From positions 13,679,394 through 13,743,393 of the forward strand of contig OX578280.1 of assembly GCA_951217055.1 (NCBI GenBank): a DNA stretch of 64,000 nucleotides, in the 5' to 3' direction. A program made the translations under genes and the position numbers. Numbering within the stretch: position 1 is the stretch's first letter; each line of letters opens with the position of its first letter. Positions 34,230-45,093 of this stretch are shown piece by piece. The stretch comes from Gerris lacustris. Taxonomy: Eukaryota; Arthropoda; Insecta; Hemiptera; Gerridae. The notes beneath the pieces were generated by a model. That model saw only the letters and a list, made by a program, of their open reading frames with translations, ran no database searches and was not told where the DNA came from.

Positions 34230-34483
34230 GGACTTCAACCCCTTCGTGACGTGGATTTCACCGGAAAACCAAACTGTTTATGACGAATCTACCCAGTTAG
34301 GTGATATGGTTAAATTTTGGTCCTGCTGGGAATAAACTGCACTCCCAAGCACATAATTTACTTGAAACTAATGTATATACTGGCAATATAAAGTTTAAAA
34401 AAATCAGCAAACCATTTCACCTCTGTGATAGATGATAAAGGTCATACGAATCAGCTGTTATTTATTATTATTTAGATCTGTTT

Positions 34484-34765
34484 TCCATAATGAAATGGAC
34501 AAAGGCAGTTGAAAATAACATACTGATTGAGAGTGTTTTGCGACGGCAGGTAGTCCACAGTTTAGATGAATGTGTGAAGACTAATGTGTTAGCCAGGCAC
34601 GGCCTCATTAAGCACATTGCCAGCTCCCTCAAGTTTTGGCTGGAAAACAAGCCACCTACTCGTTCCCTAGAGCATTTCTACCCTTCTAATTCAAACAGGC
34701 TGCCGTAAAGTATTTCCAAATGTGTAGTGTGCCTCAACCGCGATTATTTATAATGAATGCAAATA
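34484..34765 (+). pseudogene. Coding-like fragment, possible transposase C-terminus
   Basis: A plus-strand frame from ATG 34490 runs 72 codons to a TAA at 34706-34708, then stays protein-like in the same frame (SISKCVVCLNRDYL). Composition is coding-like compared with the flanks. HF followed about 13 residues later by KCVVC recalls the start of the Cys-rich tail of piggyBac transposases, but the rest of the tail and the upstream motifs are not recognisable. Treat the assignment as a guess. Confidence 0.3.
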
Positions 34766-35283
34766 TTTAAACATTTGATACCCTCACAATCGGTATCAGT
34801 TTATTTTAACATAGTGTGCCACGTGTATATCTCAACTTTCTATATACATACTAGGAAAAGTTAAGCATGTTTAACTTCTCTGTATCCAAAAAAGTATAAA
34901 TAAAATTGTCTTTAATAAAGAATACTTAGCTTTACTTTACTCGTGCTTTGATATATTAAGCACTACTATTTCAAAAAAACATGAATTATATTTTATCTAA
35001 AATATTATAATATAATGCAAAAAATGTATTTTTTTTTTTTTTAATAATATAATTATTTTTATTTAAACAATTACAAGAATATTACATTTTCATTTAAGTT
35101 ACACAATATTTTAAATAATTACAATATGTTTTTCTTTTTTATTTCTAACTTAAAAATAAAAATATTTTTTTTTTAATAGCCGCAAAAGCTTTAGCTTGAG
35201 CGCGGCTATTGAGTCATCATTACTTTTATAAGTTCTTAATTTACATGAAAATATTATCTTATTACATACAAATAGTTTTTGTT
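34766..35283. other. Very AT-rich DNA, likely retroelement 3' region
   Basis: No gene. Contains AAGCTTTAGCTTGAGCGCGGC at about 35188-35208, an isolated GC-rich word. It lies downstream, on the minus strand, of the retrotransposon fragment at 35.6-35.9 kb and may be its 3' untranslated region. Confidence 0.4.
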
Positions 35284-35598
35284 ATAAATGCTTTATAATT
35301 TGATGAACATTTCAAGTAATAAATTTAATAAATCTAATTTTCAAATATATATATATATAAAATATTTTATTTACTAATACAAAACAAATAAATAAATATA
35401 ACATTTAAAAAATCAAATAAATAAGTAAACATAAAATCTAGTATAAATGTTTTATAATTTGATGAATATTTCAAGTAATAAATTTAATTTATCAAATTTT
35501 TAAATATATATATAAAATATTTTATATAATAATACAAAACAAATTAATAAATATAACATTTAAAAAATCGAATAAATAAGTAAACATAAAATTTTAAT
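35284..35598. repeat. Two-copy 159-bp tandem duplication
   Basis: ATAAATG(C/T)TTTATAATTTGATGAA starts both units (35284 and 35443), and AAATAAGTAAACATAAAAT ends both. The second unit runs into the stop region of the minus-strand retrotransposon frame. It appears to be a duplicated 3' untranslated segment of that element. Confidence 0.85.
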
Positions 35599-35860
35599 TT
35601 TTATTATTTTTGTTATTTATTCTATTATTTTTATTATTATTATGTTTATTTATATTTGTGGGAGGAGGGTTTAACCATAATATTACTTCCTTTTTATAAG
35701 TCTTAAAATATAAGTTATTTTTAACATGAGCAGGTAATTCATTAAACAAAATAGGTGCTCTTGCAACAGCATGACGCTGCATCATAGACGTTCTACATTT
35801 AATTGTTTTGACATTTCTATTGATTTTATTTCTTGTGTTCTGATCATGATTAATGTAATC
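35594..35860 (-). pseudogene. Non-LTR retrotransposon, extreme C-terminus
   Basis: An open minus-strand frame of 88 residues begins YINHDQNTRNKIN, continues RRT-like basic residues and then RAPILFNELPAHVKNNLYF and FKTYKKEVILWL. This order (HNTRNK, a basic stretch, FNxLP, then FK.LK) is the familiar C-terminal tail of CR1/Jockey/L2-like reverse transcriptase ORFs. A short Asn/Lys-rich extension precedes the stop at 35594-35596. 5'-truncated at about 35860, no catalytic domain. The clade is inferred. Confidence 0.75.
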
Positions 35861-36062
35861 TTTTTTTTTTCAAAAAAAATAAGGTAGGGGGTTTTTGAGG
35901 TATTCAAATCTCAAAAATAAATTATTTGTTGATCAATCACAAACATATTAGCACCTTAATCATATTTACAGCATTCAGGAGATGCCAAAATGACTAGTAT
36001 TTTTTACTTGACTATAATTGAGACTTTCATACCTTTCTCTAGTCATTAGTCTCAGTGACTGC

Positions 36063-36390
36063 ATTAGTTTTTACTACGTTTTTATTAGCTTGCTTTCTTG
36101 TTTGTTTGTTTGTGGGGGTGTCCAGTACAAATCTTGCAATCAATTTTTAACTAACCTCCCGAGTTGCTAGATATTTGAAACTTTTGGAATAGCTCAGAAC
36201 ACGATGACAATGCATTATTTTAATACATTTAGCCATCTTTCAGCAGAATTCAATTCGTTTTCAGAAAATATTGCTGTATGGAAAGTTTGTTCGGAAAAAA
36301 TCCACAAGTTATTTTATTTGTTTTGACATGACCCATATTTACGATCTTCATTTTGACAGGTTTCAAATTTATGATTTATGACAGAAAATT
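36063..36390 (+). repeat. Family F copy without insertion (empty site)
   Basis: Contiguous F sequence: ACTACGTTTTTATTAGCTTG ... GACAATGCATTATT directly followed by TTAATACATTTAGCC and TTCAGCAGAATTCAATTCG. It lacks the 750-bp H element found at the same point in the 16.5-17.6 kb copy. Confidence 0.8.
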
Positions 36391-36876
36391 TAAAAACGTA
36401 GCGTATATCAATTATGAAAAATTATTTTTATCTTGTAATTATTAATCCTTTATTTAATTTTATAACATTAGTAAAAAGTATTAATGTATGCAAAAAATGT
36501 TTAACGTTACTGTGACTAAACTATTTATGAAAATTAATTTAAATTTCAAATTAAATGTCTTTTACATTCATACAAACCGTGCAATAATGTTCCTCAGCAA
36601 TTATTTCTGAACACATAATAAAACTTTAGAATGAAGCTTTTTTAGATGATACTTCGAAAACGTGAAAGTTTAGTTAGAACTTGTAATAGTTATAAACCTA
36701 TTAATTACTTTGTTTTAACTCCCTCAAACAAGGGGAGAAATCTCGAACCTGGGCACTATTAAGGGTTTAGCTTTTGGTCCGTTTGGCTGAGTTTTGGATG
36801 TTGTCAATTGGATTTGTCATATTGACATAGTTAATTACTAACTTCATGTCGCTAAAGTGCATGTCGGGCTCTGGCC
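36391..36876. other. No gene seen
   Basis: AT-rich unassigned DNA. Confidence 0.4.
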
Positions 36877-36877
36877 T

Positions 36878-36951
36878 GTTGAACAACATGGTCGACAACA
36901 TTCTTCCATTTATCTCTGTCTTGCGCCTTTCTTCTTCAGCCACGGGTTCTA
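36878..36951 (-). pseudogene. RTE-like retrotransposon, C-terminal scrap
   Basis: The minus strand reads AQDRDKWKNVVDHVVQQARA, which fits the end of RTE-type ORFs (A.DR..W..(V/I)V..A). It lies on the same strand and in the correct order relative to the larger fragment at 37.85-38.23 kb, from which it is separated by about 0.9 kb of other DNA. Confidence 0.55.
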
Positions 36952-37844
36952 AAACCTAGTTTACATTGGTAGAGTAAACAGTCGAGTAGTACTCTGCCAA
37001 GCTATCTAGCCTAATGTAATGTAACGATGCAGATAGTAAAGGGTAAAGTATTGTGGATAAAAGTTGGTTGAGTAAATGAGAAAGTGCGGTGATAGAATGA
37101 GTACCTTAAACGGGTGAGTAGAACACCTCCCCACGTCCCTTCCAATTATTAACTACCTCCTCTGCGTAAATCTTATATTTTTTTAACTACCTCCTCTGCG
37201 TAAATCTTATATTTTTAATGTGTCTAGGCCACACCATTTTGTCTAATTTTCGCTTATAAATTTTTTGATGAAGTGTTTTGAGTCGGAAACTTTAAACTAG
37301 TGAAACTCTATGGTAAAGCATCTCTCATAAGTGTGTCACACTTCTTGATTAAAGGTGTAATCATGTTCAATAATTCCCTTAAATGTTCAGGCATTATCTA
37401 TAAGCACATTTAAAATCCTCAGGTATTTTTGAGGCAAATTTGGTGAGCAGCAGAGCAGACGCTTTGAGAAAATTTCTTCTTTCTATCCACATGACTCTTG
37501 TTACATCCCAATTACATGGTTACAATCCTAGCTTCTTCTATTGCCTCTAACAGCATAATCTGCTCATTTTCAAATATATATTCAACGGAGCCATAGTAAA
37601 ATTGTGAGATTAGCATAACTAAAACCGTATTAACATCACTGTGATGGTCCCACTACTATCCCAAACACGTGTGAACGACTTACTTCATGGAGTCACTCTA
37701 TCGAAAAAAGCACGTAGTTTTACTCTAATGTCCCTTGTAAGGTAGTACACTCTACCAGTTGTAAACCAGGCATAAGCCTTCTTAAACCTTTCTCTATATG
37801 TTAGAATATTCGTCTTAGAACACCTTTTTACTGACATTATTGTT
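36952..37844. other. DNA separating two RTE-like scraps
   Basis: No gene. 36955-37010 (TAAAACCTAGTTTACATTGG then TAGAGTAAACAGTCGAGTAG) resembles 52.79-52.87 kb and may be a small MITE. A 34-bp unit (TTAACTACCTCCTCTGCGTA...) is duplicated in tandem at 37150-37217. Confidence 0.5.
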
Positions 37845-38225
37845 AGAGGCCATGCCACTTTAATCTTCCTGCCTTAATCTCGTTGACTATATCTGACTTT
37901 TGTAGAGATTATAGAGCTGAAAAGCAGTTCCAAATATGTTTCTCAGGACCTTCCTTTCCCATCTTCTCAGTATTTCTTCGTCTGTAGAATGTAAGGTCCA
38001 AATTTCAGAAGCATAAGTTACTATAAGGTGGACTTAAGTAGTGCAATCAAGGATCTCCTATATTCTTGTATTCTTGCTTACATTTGAGCTTCAAAACACT
38101 AGTATTGGGGATAACAGAAATGATTTCTTGCTGCTAATATAACTTTTATTTTCTCTGTATTGCTGCTATAACATCTATCCTCTGAGCCGAGATATTTAAA
38201 AGCATTTATAGTTTTCAATTGATAC
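37845..38225 (-). pseudogene. RTE-like non-LTR retrotransposon, reverse transcriptase C-terminal fragment
   Basis: The minus strand encodes, with frame breaks, FKYLGSE, then TYASEIWTLHSTDEEILRRW and ERKVLRNIFGT, then IKAGRLKWHG. This is the characteristic thumb/C-terminal series of RTE-class endonuclease-reverse transcriptases (KYLGS; YGSE.WTL..DE..L...ERK.LR.IFG; R.LKW.GH). Several stops and frameshifts interrupt it, for example after YKSQI. The catalytic reverse transcriptase motifs would lie upstream (above 38225) and are missing. An old dead copy. Confidence 0.85.
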
Positions 38226-39529
38226 AACAAATTAAGGAGAATGAAGAAAAAAAATAAAAAAATAATAATTATATAGCAATATTTAAGAATATAATTATTA
38301 GTATTAGATTATATTTTCCTTTCTTGTAAAAATCTTTGAGGTCATTACTATGGTTTCTAAAAAGTTTAATATCTTTACCTCCTAAACTTTCCATTAATTT
38401 AAAGAACCAACATCAAGTGCATTATTTACGAGATTTTTCCGTAGCCGAAATTTTCTTTCTTTTTTTTTAATTTCTCTAGAGGTTTGAAAAAAAATAGAGT
38501 TTAAAAAAAAAATCCACCTTAGACAGAAGTTAATTCATGACTTCGTTTACTTTAACATCCCTTGCCGCTTTCGACGTCAAGTGTTTTAAAGTCTTTTTTA
38601 TCCTGGAAGGTCGAAGGTAGGATAAAATAAAGGAGAGAGGAGTTTTCTCTACATCGTATCCTGAAAAAAAAGTGTGTTTTTCAGGGGGGGTTCCCGCCTG
38701 GGGTCATATAAATCTTCAGAAGGTTTGCAACGGGGCGCGACCCATCCCAAAAGGATTCTCCCTAATTAGTTCTACAATTTTCTACACAGATAAAGTTTGG
38801 TAAAAAAAAGGAAGGCTTTACCAGAAAAAAGTTTTTCGGGGGGGCAGGGGGATAAGTTCGAATTTTTTTGGGGGGGCAGCTGATTAAACTTCGGTTCTTG
38901 TATGTTTGTAAAGGAAGGGGCTAGTAAGTTCTCGGTTTCTGGGCATACCCTCTGGATAGGAAGGAGATATATTGCACAAGGGAAGTAATTTTGTTCTGCC
39001 CCTTCTCCCCACCTCTTGACTTGTTCCGAAAATGAGCGTTGTATCTCATCCCCCCCCCCCCCCTCTACCCCGTTGTATCTTCGGTAGCCTCATACATCAT
39101 AGTGAGTGAATTATTCCGGAACGCGAGGTAGAAGGCCGACTCTTGGCTGTTAGCTGACGGATTGCTTCCCTGCACTGGAAAAACTCCCTCTCTAAATGCA
39201 GTCAGATAGGGGTATTCGACCTTCCTCGCCCTCTCCTCAAACAATGACCTTATAAAATATTGATATCCAGTCTGTCTTTAATAATATTTTCCTCGTCGGT
39301 TGAAATATTTATGCGATTAGATTTCTTTTTTTTCGCTTCGTTTCAAGCAATTATGAAATATAGCCTTTCAATGTTGGATCCTTTAATGAAAGGACCAACT
39401 AAATAAATAAGTATACTGCGATATTTGAGATTTAGTATTTGTAGTAGTTTATCTGTATTTGGTTATTAACGGTATTACTTGCGGATATCAAAAAACTGTC
39501 TCTTCCCGTAAAATAATGCTATTTGCTTC
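38226..39529. other. Unassigned, with G/C-run clusters
   Basis: No gene recognised. G runs at about 38682-38688, 38838-38852 and 38870-38877, and C runs (14 bases, 39050-39063), stand out in otherwise AT-rich DNA. 38560-38740 and 38940-39240 are less AT-rich but show no coding signature. 39530-39570 is a reversed X hairpin remnant. Confidence 0.4.
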
Positions 39530-40499
39530 CGAGCTTATCGAAGGTAACGGAAGCTATGTGATCGTTCATTTAAGTATACGAAACAGGACAGGAGCTGCGT
39601 GCCAATAGCAGACTATTTATCATTTATTAGGCATAATCAGTGATGATTATAGAAAAGCTTGAGTTATATTAATTAAATAATATAAAGGGGGTGAGTCATC
39701 AACTTGTTGGACACCAACTTAAGACGTTGGTCGTTCCCTCTATTGCTACCTTACATTAGTTTCCCGTATAATAATATACATTCGCCTCTTCATATATTAT
39801 TTTATAAATGTAATACTTATGTTCTTCCAAAATTGACACTGACGATGACCTTATAAAGGCAGAGTGCTGCTTTGATAAATAAATGAGTATTATTCTACAT
39901 TGAGAAACGATTTTCTTTGTCATCAATGCTCTCATTCTTGAAACTATTATATAGTTATGCCAATAGACTTTGTTATTCTGACAGCGCGGGAAAAACGAAA
40001 AAAAAAACGGGAGGGAATCTAAGAGCTCGAGATTTTGGTGGGTAGTAGGACGGGGCAACTAGGTAATGGCATAAGTGTAGTAGTATTAATTGTCTATTTG
40101 ATAAAATTATTCAAAATTAGAAAAGAGATTTACTCAATGTCAAATCCTGTCAGTTGCTAATGACTAATGACTGCCGTCGTGAGCAACTCCCTTAAGAATG
40201 ACAGCTGTGTTGAGATTCGTAGCGTCAAAATTCACAAAATGTTTGACGCGGTCTCTTGCAAAAGTTTTAGACATATAACAATGTCTGACTTAGATCATTA
40301 AACTAATTGTTGAGGAAGAAGAGATACACTTGATTGAAACTTTCCTCACCCGCAAAAGTCGAATCATAAATATTTCCTTTATTATTGATATCTCTATTAC
40401 TATTCCAATTTTTGTGTTCACAAATAATATATGTGTACGATAACCGAGTTACTTATCATCCTTGTATAATTGGTTATAGAAGGGTGGATTATAATAACA
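39530..40499. other. Mostly unassigned; X hairpin remnant at start
   Basis: TTGCTTCCGAGCTTATCGAAGG and AACGGAAGCTATGTGATCGT (39528-39567) are a reversed X end. The rest shows no gene. Confidence 0.5.
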
Positions 40500-40865
40500 T
40501 ATAAAACGATGAGTATATACTTTTGATGATATAGGAGTAAATTAATATATGTTTGTGCGCATGTGGAAGGGAAAGAAATGGGAGCAGAAGGTTGAAACTT
40601 ATATAGGCTCAAAAAAGGCTAATTATGACCTGCTACCCAAATTTAATCAATATCGGATGAGTAGTTCTTAAGATATGTTGGTGCGCAAAAATTGAGCGAC
40701 AAACTTACGAACAGACCGACAAACAGACACGGAACCAAACATGTTCCCTGAGGTTTGAAACGGATTTCTGTATTGGAATTTTTTATTTTGGAGACATAAA
40801 AAAATTTCGTTCTTCAGAACGACCACCTAGCTTCCGTTACCTTTGGTAAGCTCGGAAGCAATATA
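40500..40865 (+). repeat. Family X copy, 3' half with intact hairpin
   Basis: From GTGCGCATGTGGAAGGGAAA through GACAAACAGACACGGAACCA to CTTCCGTTACCTTTGGTAAG and CTCGGAAGCAA at about 40832-40862. The terminal bipartite hairpin pairs fully (GCTTCCG/CGGAAGC outer, TTACC/GGTAA inner). Confidence 0.8.
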
Positions 40866-40970
40866 ATATACAGCGACTGGTTATTACATCAGTCTAATCA
40901 CTATGACGCTAAACTGATCTTAAGGCACAGAATTAAAGAACTGCCTCTTCTCAGCTTTAGATGAATGAAC

Positions 40971-41970
40971 AGCTTTAGCGTTAAAGAACTGGCTAAAGAG
41001 CTCTACATGCACAACAGCTTTAGCGTTAAAGAACTGGCTAAAGAGCTCTACATGCACAACAGCTATACCGTTAAAGAACTGGCTAAAGAACTCTACATGC
41101 ACAACAGCTTTAGCGTTAAAGAACTGGCTAAAGAACTCTACATGCACAACAGCTTTACCGTTAAAGAACTGGCTAAAGAGCTCTACATGCACAACAGATT
41201 TAGCGTTAAAGAACTGGCTAAAGAACTCTACATGCACAACAGCTTTAGCGTTAAAGAACTGGCTAAAGAACTCTACATGCACAACTGCTTTAGCGTTAAA
41301 GAACTGGCTAAAGAATTCTACATGCACAACAGCTTTAGCGTTAAAGAACTGGCTAAAGAACTCTACATGCACAACAGCTTTAGCGTTAAAGAACTGGCGA
41401 AAGAACTTCACATGCACTACAGCTTTAGCGTTAAAGAACTGGCTAAAGAACTCTACATGCACTACAGCTTTAGCGTTAAAGAACTGGCTAAATAACTCTA
41501 CATGCACAACAGCTTTAGCGTTAAAGAACTGGCTAAATAACTCTACATGCACAACAGCTTTAGCGTTAAAGAACTGGCTAAAGAACTCTACATGCACAAC
41601 TGCTTTAGCGTTAAAGAACTGGCTAAAGAACTCTACATGCACTACAGCTTTAGCGTTAAAGATCTGGCTAAATAACTCTACATGCACAACAGCTTTAGCG
41701 TTAAAGATCTGGCTAAATAACTCTACATGCACAACAGCTTTAGCGTTAAAGAACTGGCTAAATAACTCTACATGCACAACAGCTTTAGCGGTAAAGAACT
41801 GGCTAAATAACTCTACATGCACAACAGCTTTAGTGTTAAAGAACTGGCTAAAGAACTCTACATGCACTACAGCTTTAGCGTTAAAGAACTGGCTAAAGAA
41901 CTCTACATGCACTACAGCTTTAGCGTTAAAGAACTGGCTAAAGAACTGTACATGCTAAACAGCTTTAGCG
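40971..41970. repeat. 45-bp minisatellite, 22 in-phase units
   Basis: The word AGCTTTAGCG recurs from 40971 to 41961 at exact 45-base spacing with no insertion or deletion in 22 units; only substitutions distinguish them. The minus strand stays open through all units (15-residue period HVEFFSQFFNAKAVV) into a short unique end. The plus strand (MHNSFSVKELAKELY) is broken six times by G-to-T changes that create TAA (units near 41490, 41535, 41670, 41715, 41760 and 41805). The minus frame has no in-frame ATG and meets a TAG just upstream (about 41955), so nothing shows it is translated. No known protein family. Confidence 0.9.
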
Positions 41971-41985
41971 GTTTCGTCTCAATAT

Positions 41986-43384
41986 ATAAGCAAATAGCTT
42001 TATTATTTCGCCTCTTAACAACAGCTTTATAATGACAAAACCGGGTTTCAACAACTAAATCTATTGTGGAGGAATTGTTTATATAATTTCACTTAAAATT
42101 ATAAATACCTTACAAGCTATTTATTCAAAATGCTTAATTTGAAGATAATCTTTTATGCTTCGTCTTCTCCCCTTTTTTAGGATCTCGAAAACAATTTTCA
42201 TTATTTACACATCCTATAATTATTTTAAGTACTAGTATATTAATAATTATTATGGGAGAGGAAAAGGGTGTGGCTGTAGGTAGGTTGATTATGAATTTGG
42301 CGCTTTTCCTTTGGAGGGAAAAGAGTCTGGTCTCGAATATCGAGCATTTTTTAGTATCGCTATGTTCTCCCCAGGAAGCAGCACTATACGATAACTCCTT
42401 AGAGAATTCTGCCCTACACTCCCCATCTAATGTAGGCTTTTACCTTTTAACATAAATATATCTTGGGAAATGTTTATACTCTTACGATATATTAATAATG
42501 TATTTGCACGTAATTTAGGTCACCATTTTTAACATTTCTTTATCCACCGTACTTGTTTTAAATTTGTTATGAAGCAACTGTGAATTGATTTAAAAATCAA
42601 ATTGTGTGTAAGCATAGTTAGAGTAGTCTGCTGTTTATTAAATAATATGGACCAATATATTAAATAATATATTAGCTTTTATTAACAAATGACAAAATAC
42701 AATGAACAATGTTAATTTTTAAAATATATTTTAGATAAATTTATTATAAGTAACAAAAAATAGTGATATGGCACAAAAAAAAGTTCTATTTTAAGTCCCA
42801 TGAGTCTAAAAATAATTATTTCTAAAATTCCGTATTCTATGCATGAACAGTATTTATACATAATATAATACTCAAAAGTAATCTTTATTCTTATATATTT
42901 AATTGTAAGTTTTACATGATAACACAAACAAGAGGTAATGATAAGATAAAGTAAGGTTACATCAGTAAGGTTAGTGTACAGTGTTGCCACTGACCACACA
43001 ATACAGACGCTAAACTGCTAAACCGATTACGATAAAATGTGTGTTTATGATCAGAAAAATCACATCCTAACGCAAAATCTATAGATTACTTTGATTTAAA
43101 AAATGGGGGGCACTGACCCAAAAAAATAGTAGATAAAAATGAATTGTCAATAACACTTTAGTCTTAACGAAAAAAATAATAAATAAAAACAAAATCACAT
43201 CCAATAAACAAAAAGACAAACAATAAATGTGACCTCGCTGGAAATCGAAACAAGTCTAAACAATCAAAATTTAAATCCTAGCAAAGTTACATCATTTTAA
43301 AGGAATATGGCGAACACTCACTATCTTGCAAATTTAAGTTACATCTGTACTTTGAAGTTCATCTCTTTATACTTTATTTCATAT
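41986..43384. other. AT-rich DNA, no supported gene
   Basis: A 67-codon plus-strand frame at 42252-42455 lies in a less AT-rich spot but has no recognisable domain. The rest is AT-rich. 43385-43440 is the left end of family X in reverse (GGACGGGAGGAAGCACTGTG). Confidence 0.4.
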
Positions 43385-43696
43385 TCACATGATCATTCGT
43401 CCAATAGGACGGGAGGAAGCACTGTGTCACACTAATTGACAGACGTTTTATGTAACGAAGTTCCTTATGGCACGTTACAGCAACGCTCGCGTTAACGTAA
43501 GTTTCAAATGTAAAATTGGAATTTTAGGACGGTAAAAAAATGCTAACTTCATCTATTCAATGGGACAACAACGACATCGCTTTGAAGTGTTAAATATCGC
43601 TAAATTTATTAAAACGAACCTAAACGTTTTAAATAGAGAAAACAACGTTTTTACCGATATCTTAAGTTCTAAAGCAACGATTTTAATACATCTTCA

Positions 43697-44131
43697 TACA
43701 CTGAGAAAAAATTCTGGTCGGGAGCAATAGGAAAAATATTGGTCACAAACAGAAAATTCAGTAGATCTAAGGACAACCTGAATATAGTTAATCCAACAGA
43801 GCAGATTTAGTTAAAGGCATTTTTCGAATTCAGCTAAATATTTTAGTTAAAGGAATTTGTTGGTATCAACTAAAGGTTTCAGTTAAGTGGTTTCAGTTAA
43901 GCCAAATAAACGTTTATTGGACATAGCTAAAGGATTTGGTTACTTTAACTAAACATTTGTTGGGGTTGTTTAGTAGAGGGAACTAAGAAATACTAACGCC
44001 AACTGAACGAATTTAGTTGGTCTAACTAGTGTGTTGTTAGGGACAATGTGAGCACTATAGTTGGAAATACTGAATGGTGCTTAGTTACAACTAAACCGTT
44101 TAGTTAAGTACAAATAATTTTTGTGTTTTTG
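43697..44131. mobile_element. About 435-bp insertion rich in TTTAGTTAA words
   Basis: H copies 1, 2 and 4 are continuous here (TTTTAATAAAAC... to CACATCGTCTAAA). In this copy the segment from ACACTGAGAAAAAATTCTGG to CAAATAATTTTTGTGTTTTT is extra. The ends are weakly inverted (ACAC..A.AAAAATT). The interior has ten or more TTTAGTTAA/TTAACTAAA-like words in both orientations. No coding capacity. Type unknown. Confidence 0.65.
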
Positions 44132-44362
44132 CACATCGTCTAAACTTAAGTACAAACAAAACAAGCATGTAAAATTTCAACCTGATACAAGCAGAATGTT
44201 TTGTTGTGAAGTGATATATTTTATATTTTAAATTAAGTAGGCCGGGTAGGTAGGGAACAGTCCTATTCCCTTCCAACTACAACCATATTCTTTAACTATA
44301 AACACATAATGATTAACTTTATTCTCAATATTCAATACATATTTATTACAAGACGCTCGCTT

Positions 44363-45093
44363 CAATGATAAAATAAACAGGTCAAGTGTGTGCTAGTCAG
44401 CACACAGCGAGGGTCCGTAGGCAACACTGTATAGTGTTTAACTGTAAAGAGTATAGACAGTGTTTTTTTAAAATGCTAAAAAGATTACTTTGAACAATCC
44501 CAAGGGGTGATATTCTCAAAACACATTCTGATAAAGTATTTTTTTGCCACTGAACCGGACTACAACCATATAAGTACATCGAAAAGAACATAATTATAGA
44601 AAAACGTATTTTGTCAATAAAAAATAAAATCATATTTTTATCGATATTTCCAAAAAGTGGTATCTTTACTTTTGGTCGAAGAATGTTCAGGAATTTTTTC
44701 AAATTTTTTGCACTTCACATAAGCGAGATAGAAGGGGGGGACACGTTTCAAACCCGCTTCAAACTCGCCTACGCTCGCCCTATCAAAGTTATATCCAAAG
44801 AATTATATATTTTTGTAATCAGCTCGACCTACCATTTCATATGATACCCCTCACGGTGTCGAAAAAAAATTAAAAAAATTTAACCCTTAAGTCTTTTTTA
44901 CCCTAATATTTTTGAAAAATATTTTTTTTAATTCGTTATATTTTTAAAATATGGGGGTAGGTACAAGACACATACATGCCAAATTTCAAAGTGATCGGAC
45001 GAATGGTGTAGCCGTGAGAGCACGCGACAGGACGGGCGGACAGACACACGCAGGAAAATATAAGAGTCCTTGGTTTTGCCTACGGACCCTAAA
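44363..45093 (-). mobile_element. Family R copy 2 (Helentron/HINE-like), nested in H
   Basis: AGGGTCCGTAGGCAA (44410-44424) and TTGCCTACGGACCCT (45076-45090) are perfect 15-bp inverted repeats. Outside the left one lies GTGTGCTAGTCAGCACAC, a hairpin, and AATAAACAGGT. With the hairpin taken as the 3' end, the element runs on the minus strand. It interrupts H between GATAAAA and GAGCTTTTCTTTTAAT, where other H copies read GATACAAATAATGCTTTTC. No visible target duplication. Open frames inside are fortuitous. Confidence 0.8.

Larger units (their letters stand above)
33687..34297. mobile_element. Inverted-repeat retroelement with hammerhead-like cores (Penelope/retrozyme-like)
   Basis: The arms 33687-33858 and 34112-34284 are inverted copies (about nine in ten bases match by eye). 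They are separated by 253 bases and flanked by an 11-bp direct repeat TAGGTGATATG (33676-33686 and 34298-34308), a likely target duplication. Each arm carries CTGANGA, a perfect 7-bp hairpin or nearly so, then GAAAC and GTC. Penelope-like elements are known to have terminal repeats, sometimes inverted, that encode hammerhead ribozymes, and variable-length target duplications, so this is the best class I can infer. No reverse transcriptase or GIY-YIG coding sequence is present, so it would depend on other elements. Open frames here are fortuitous. Confidence 0.65.

Noticed and set aside
33973..34335. 120-codon plus-strand frame
   Set aside because: It runs through the centre and right inverted arm of the ribozyme-bearing element. 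The arm is shared with the opposite strand, so this is not evidence of coding.
40965..41495. 176-codon plus-strand repeat protein (MHNSFSVKELAKELY period)
   Set aside because: Later units of the same array have stops in this frame, and there is no unique coding sequence on either side.
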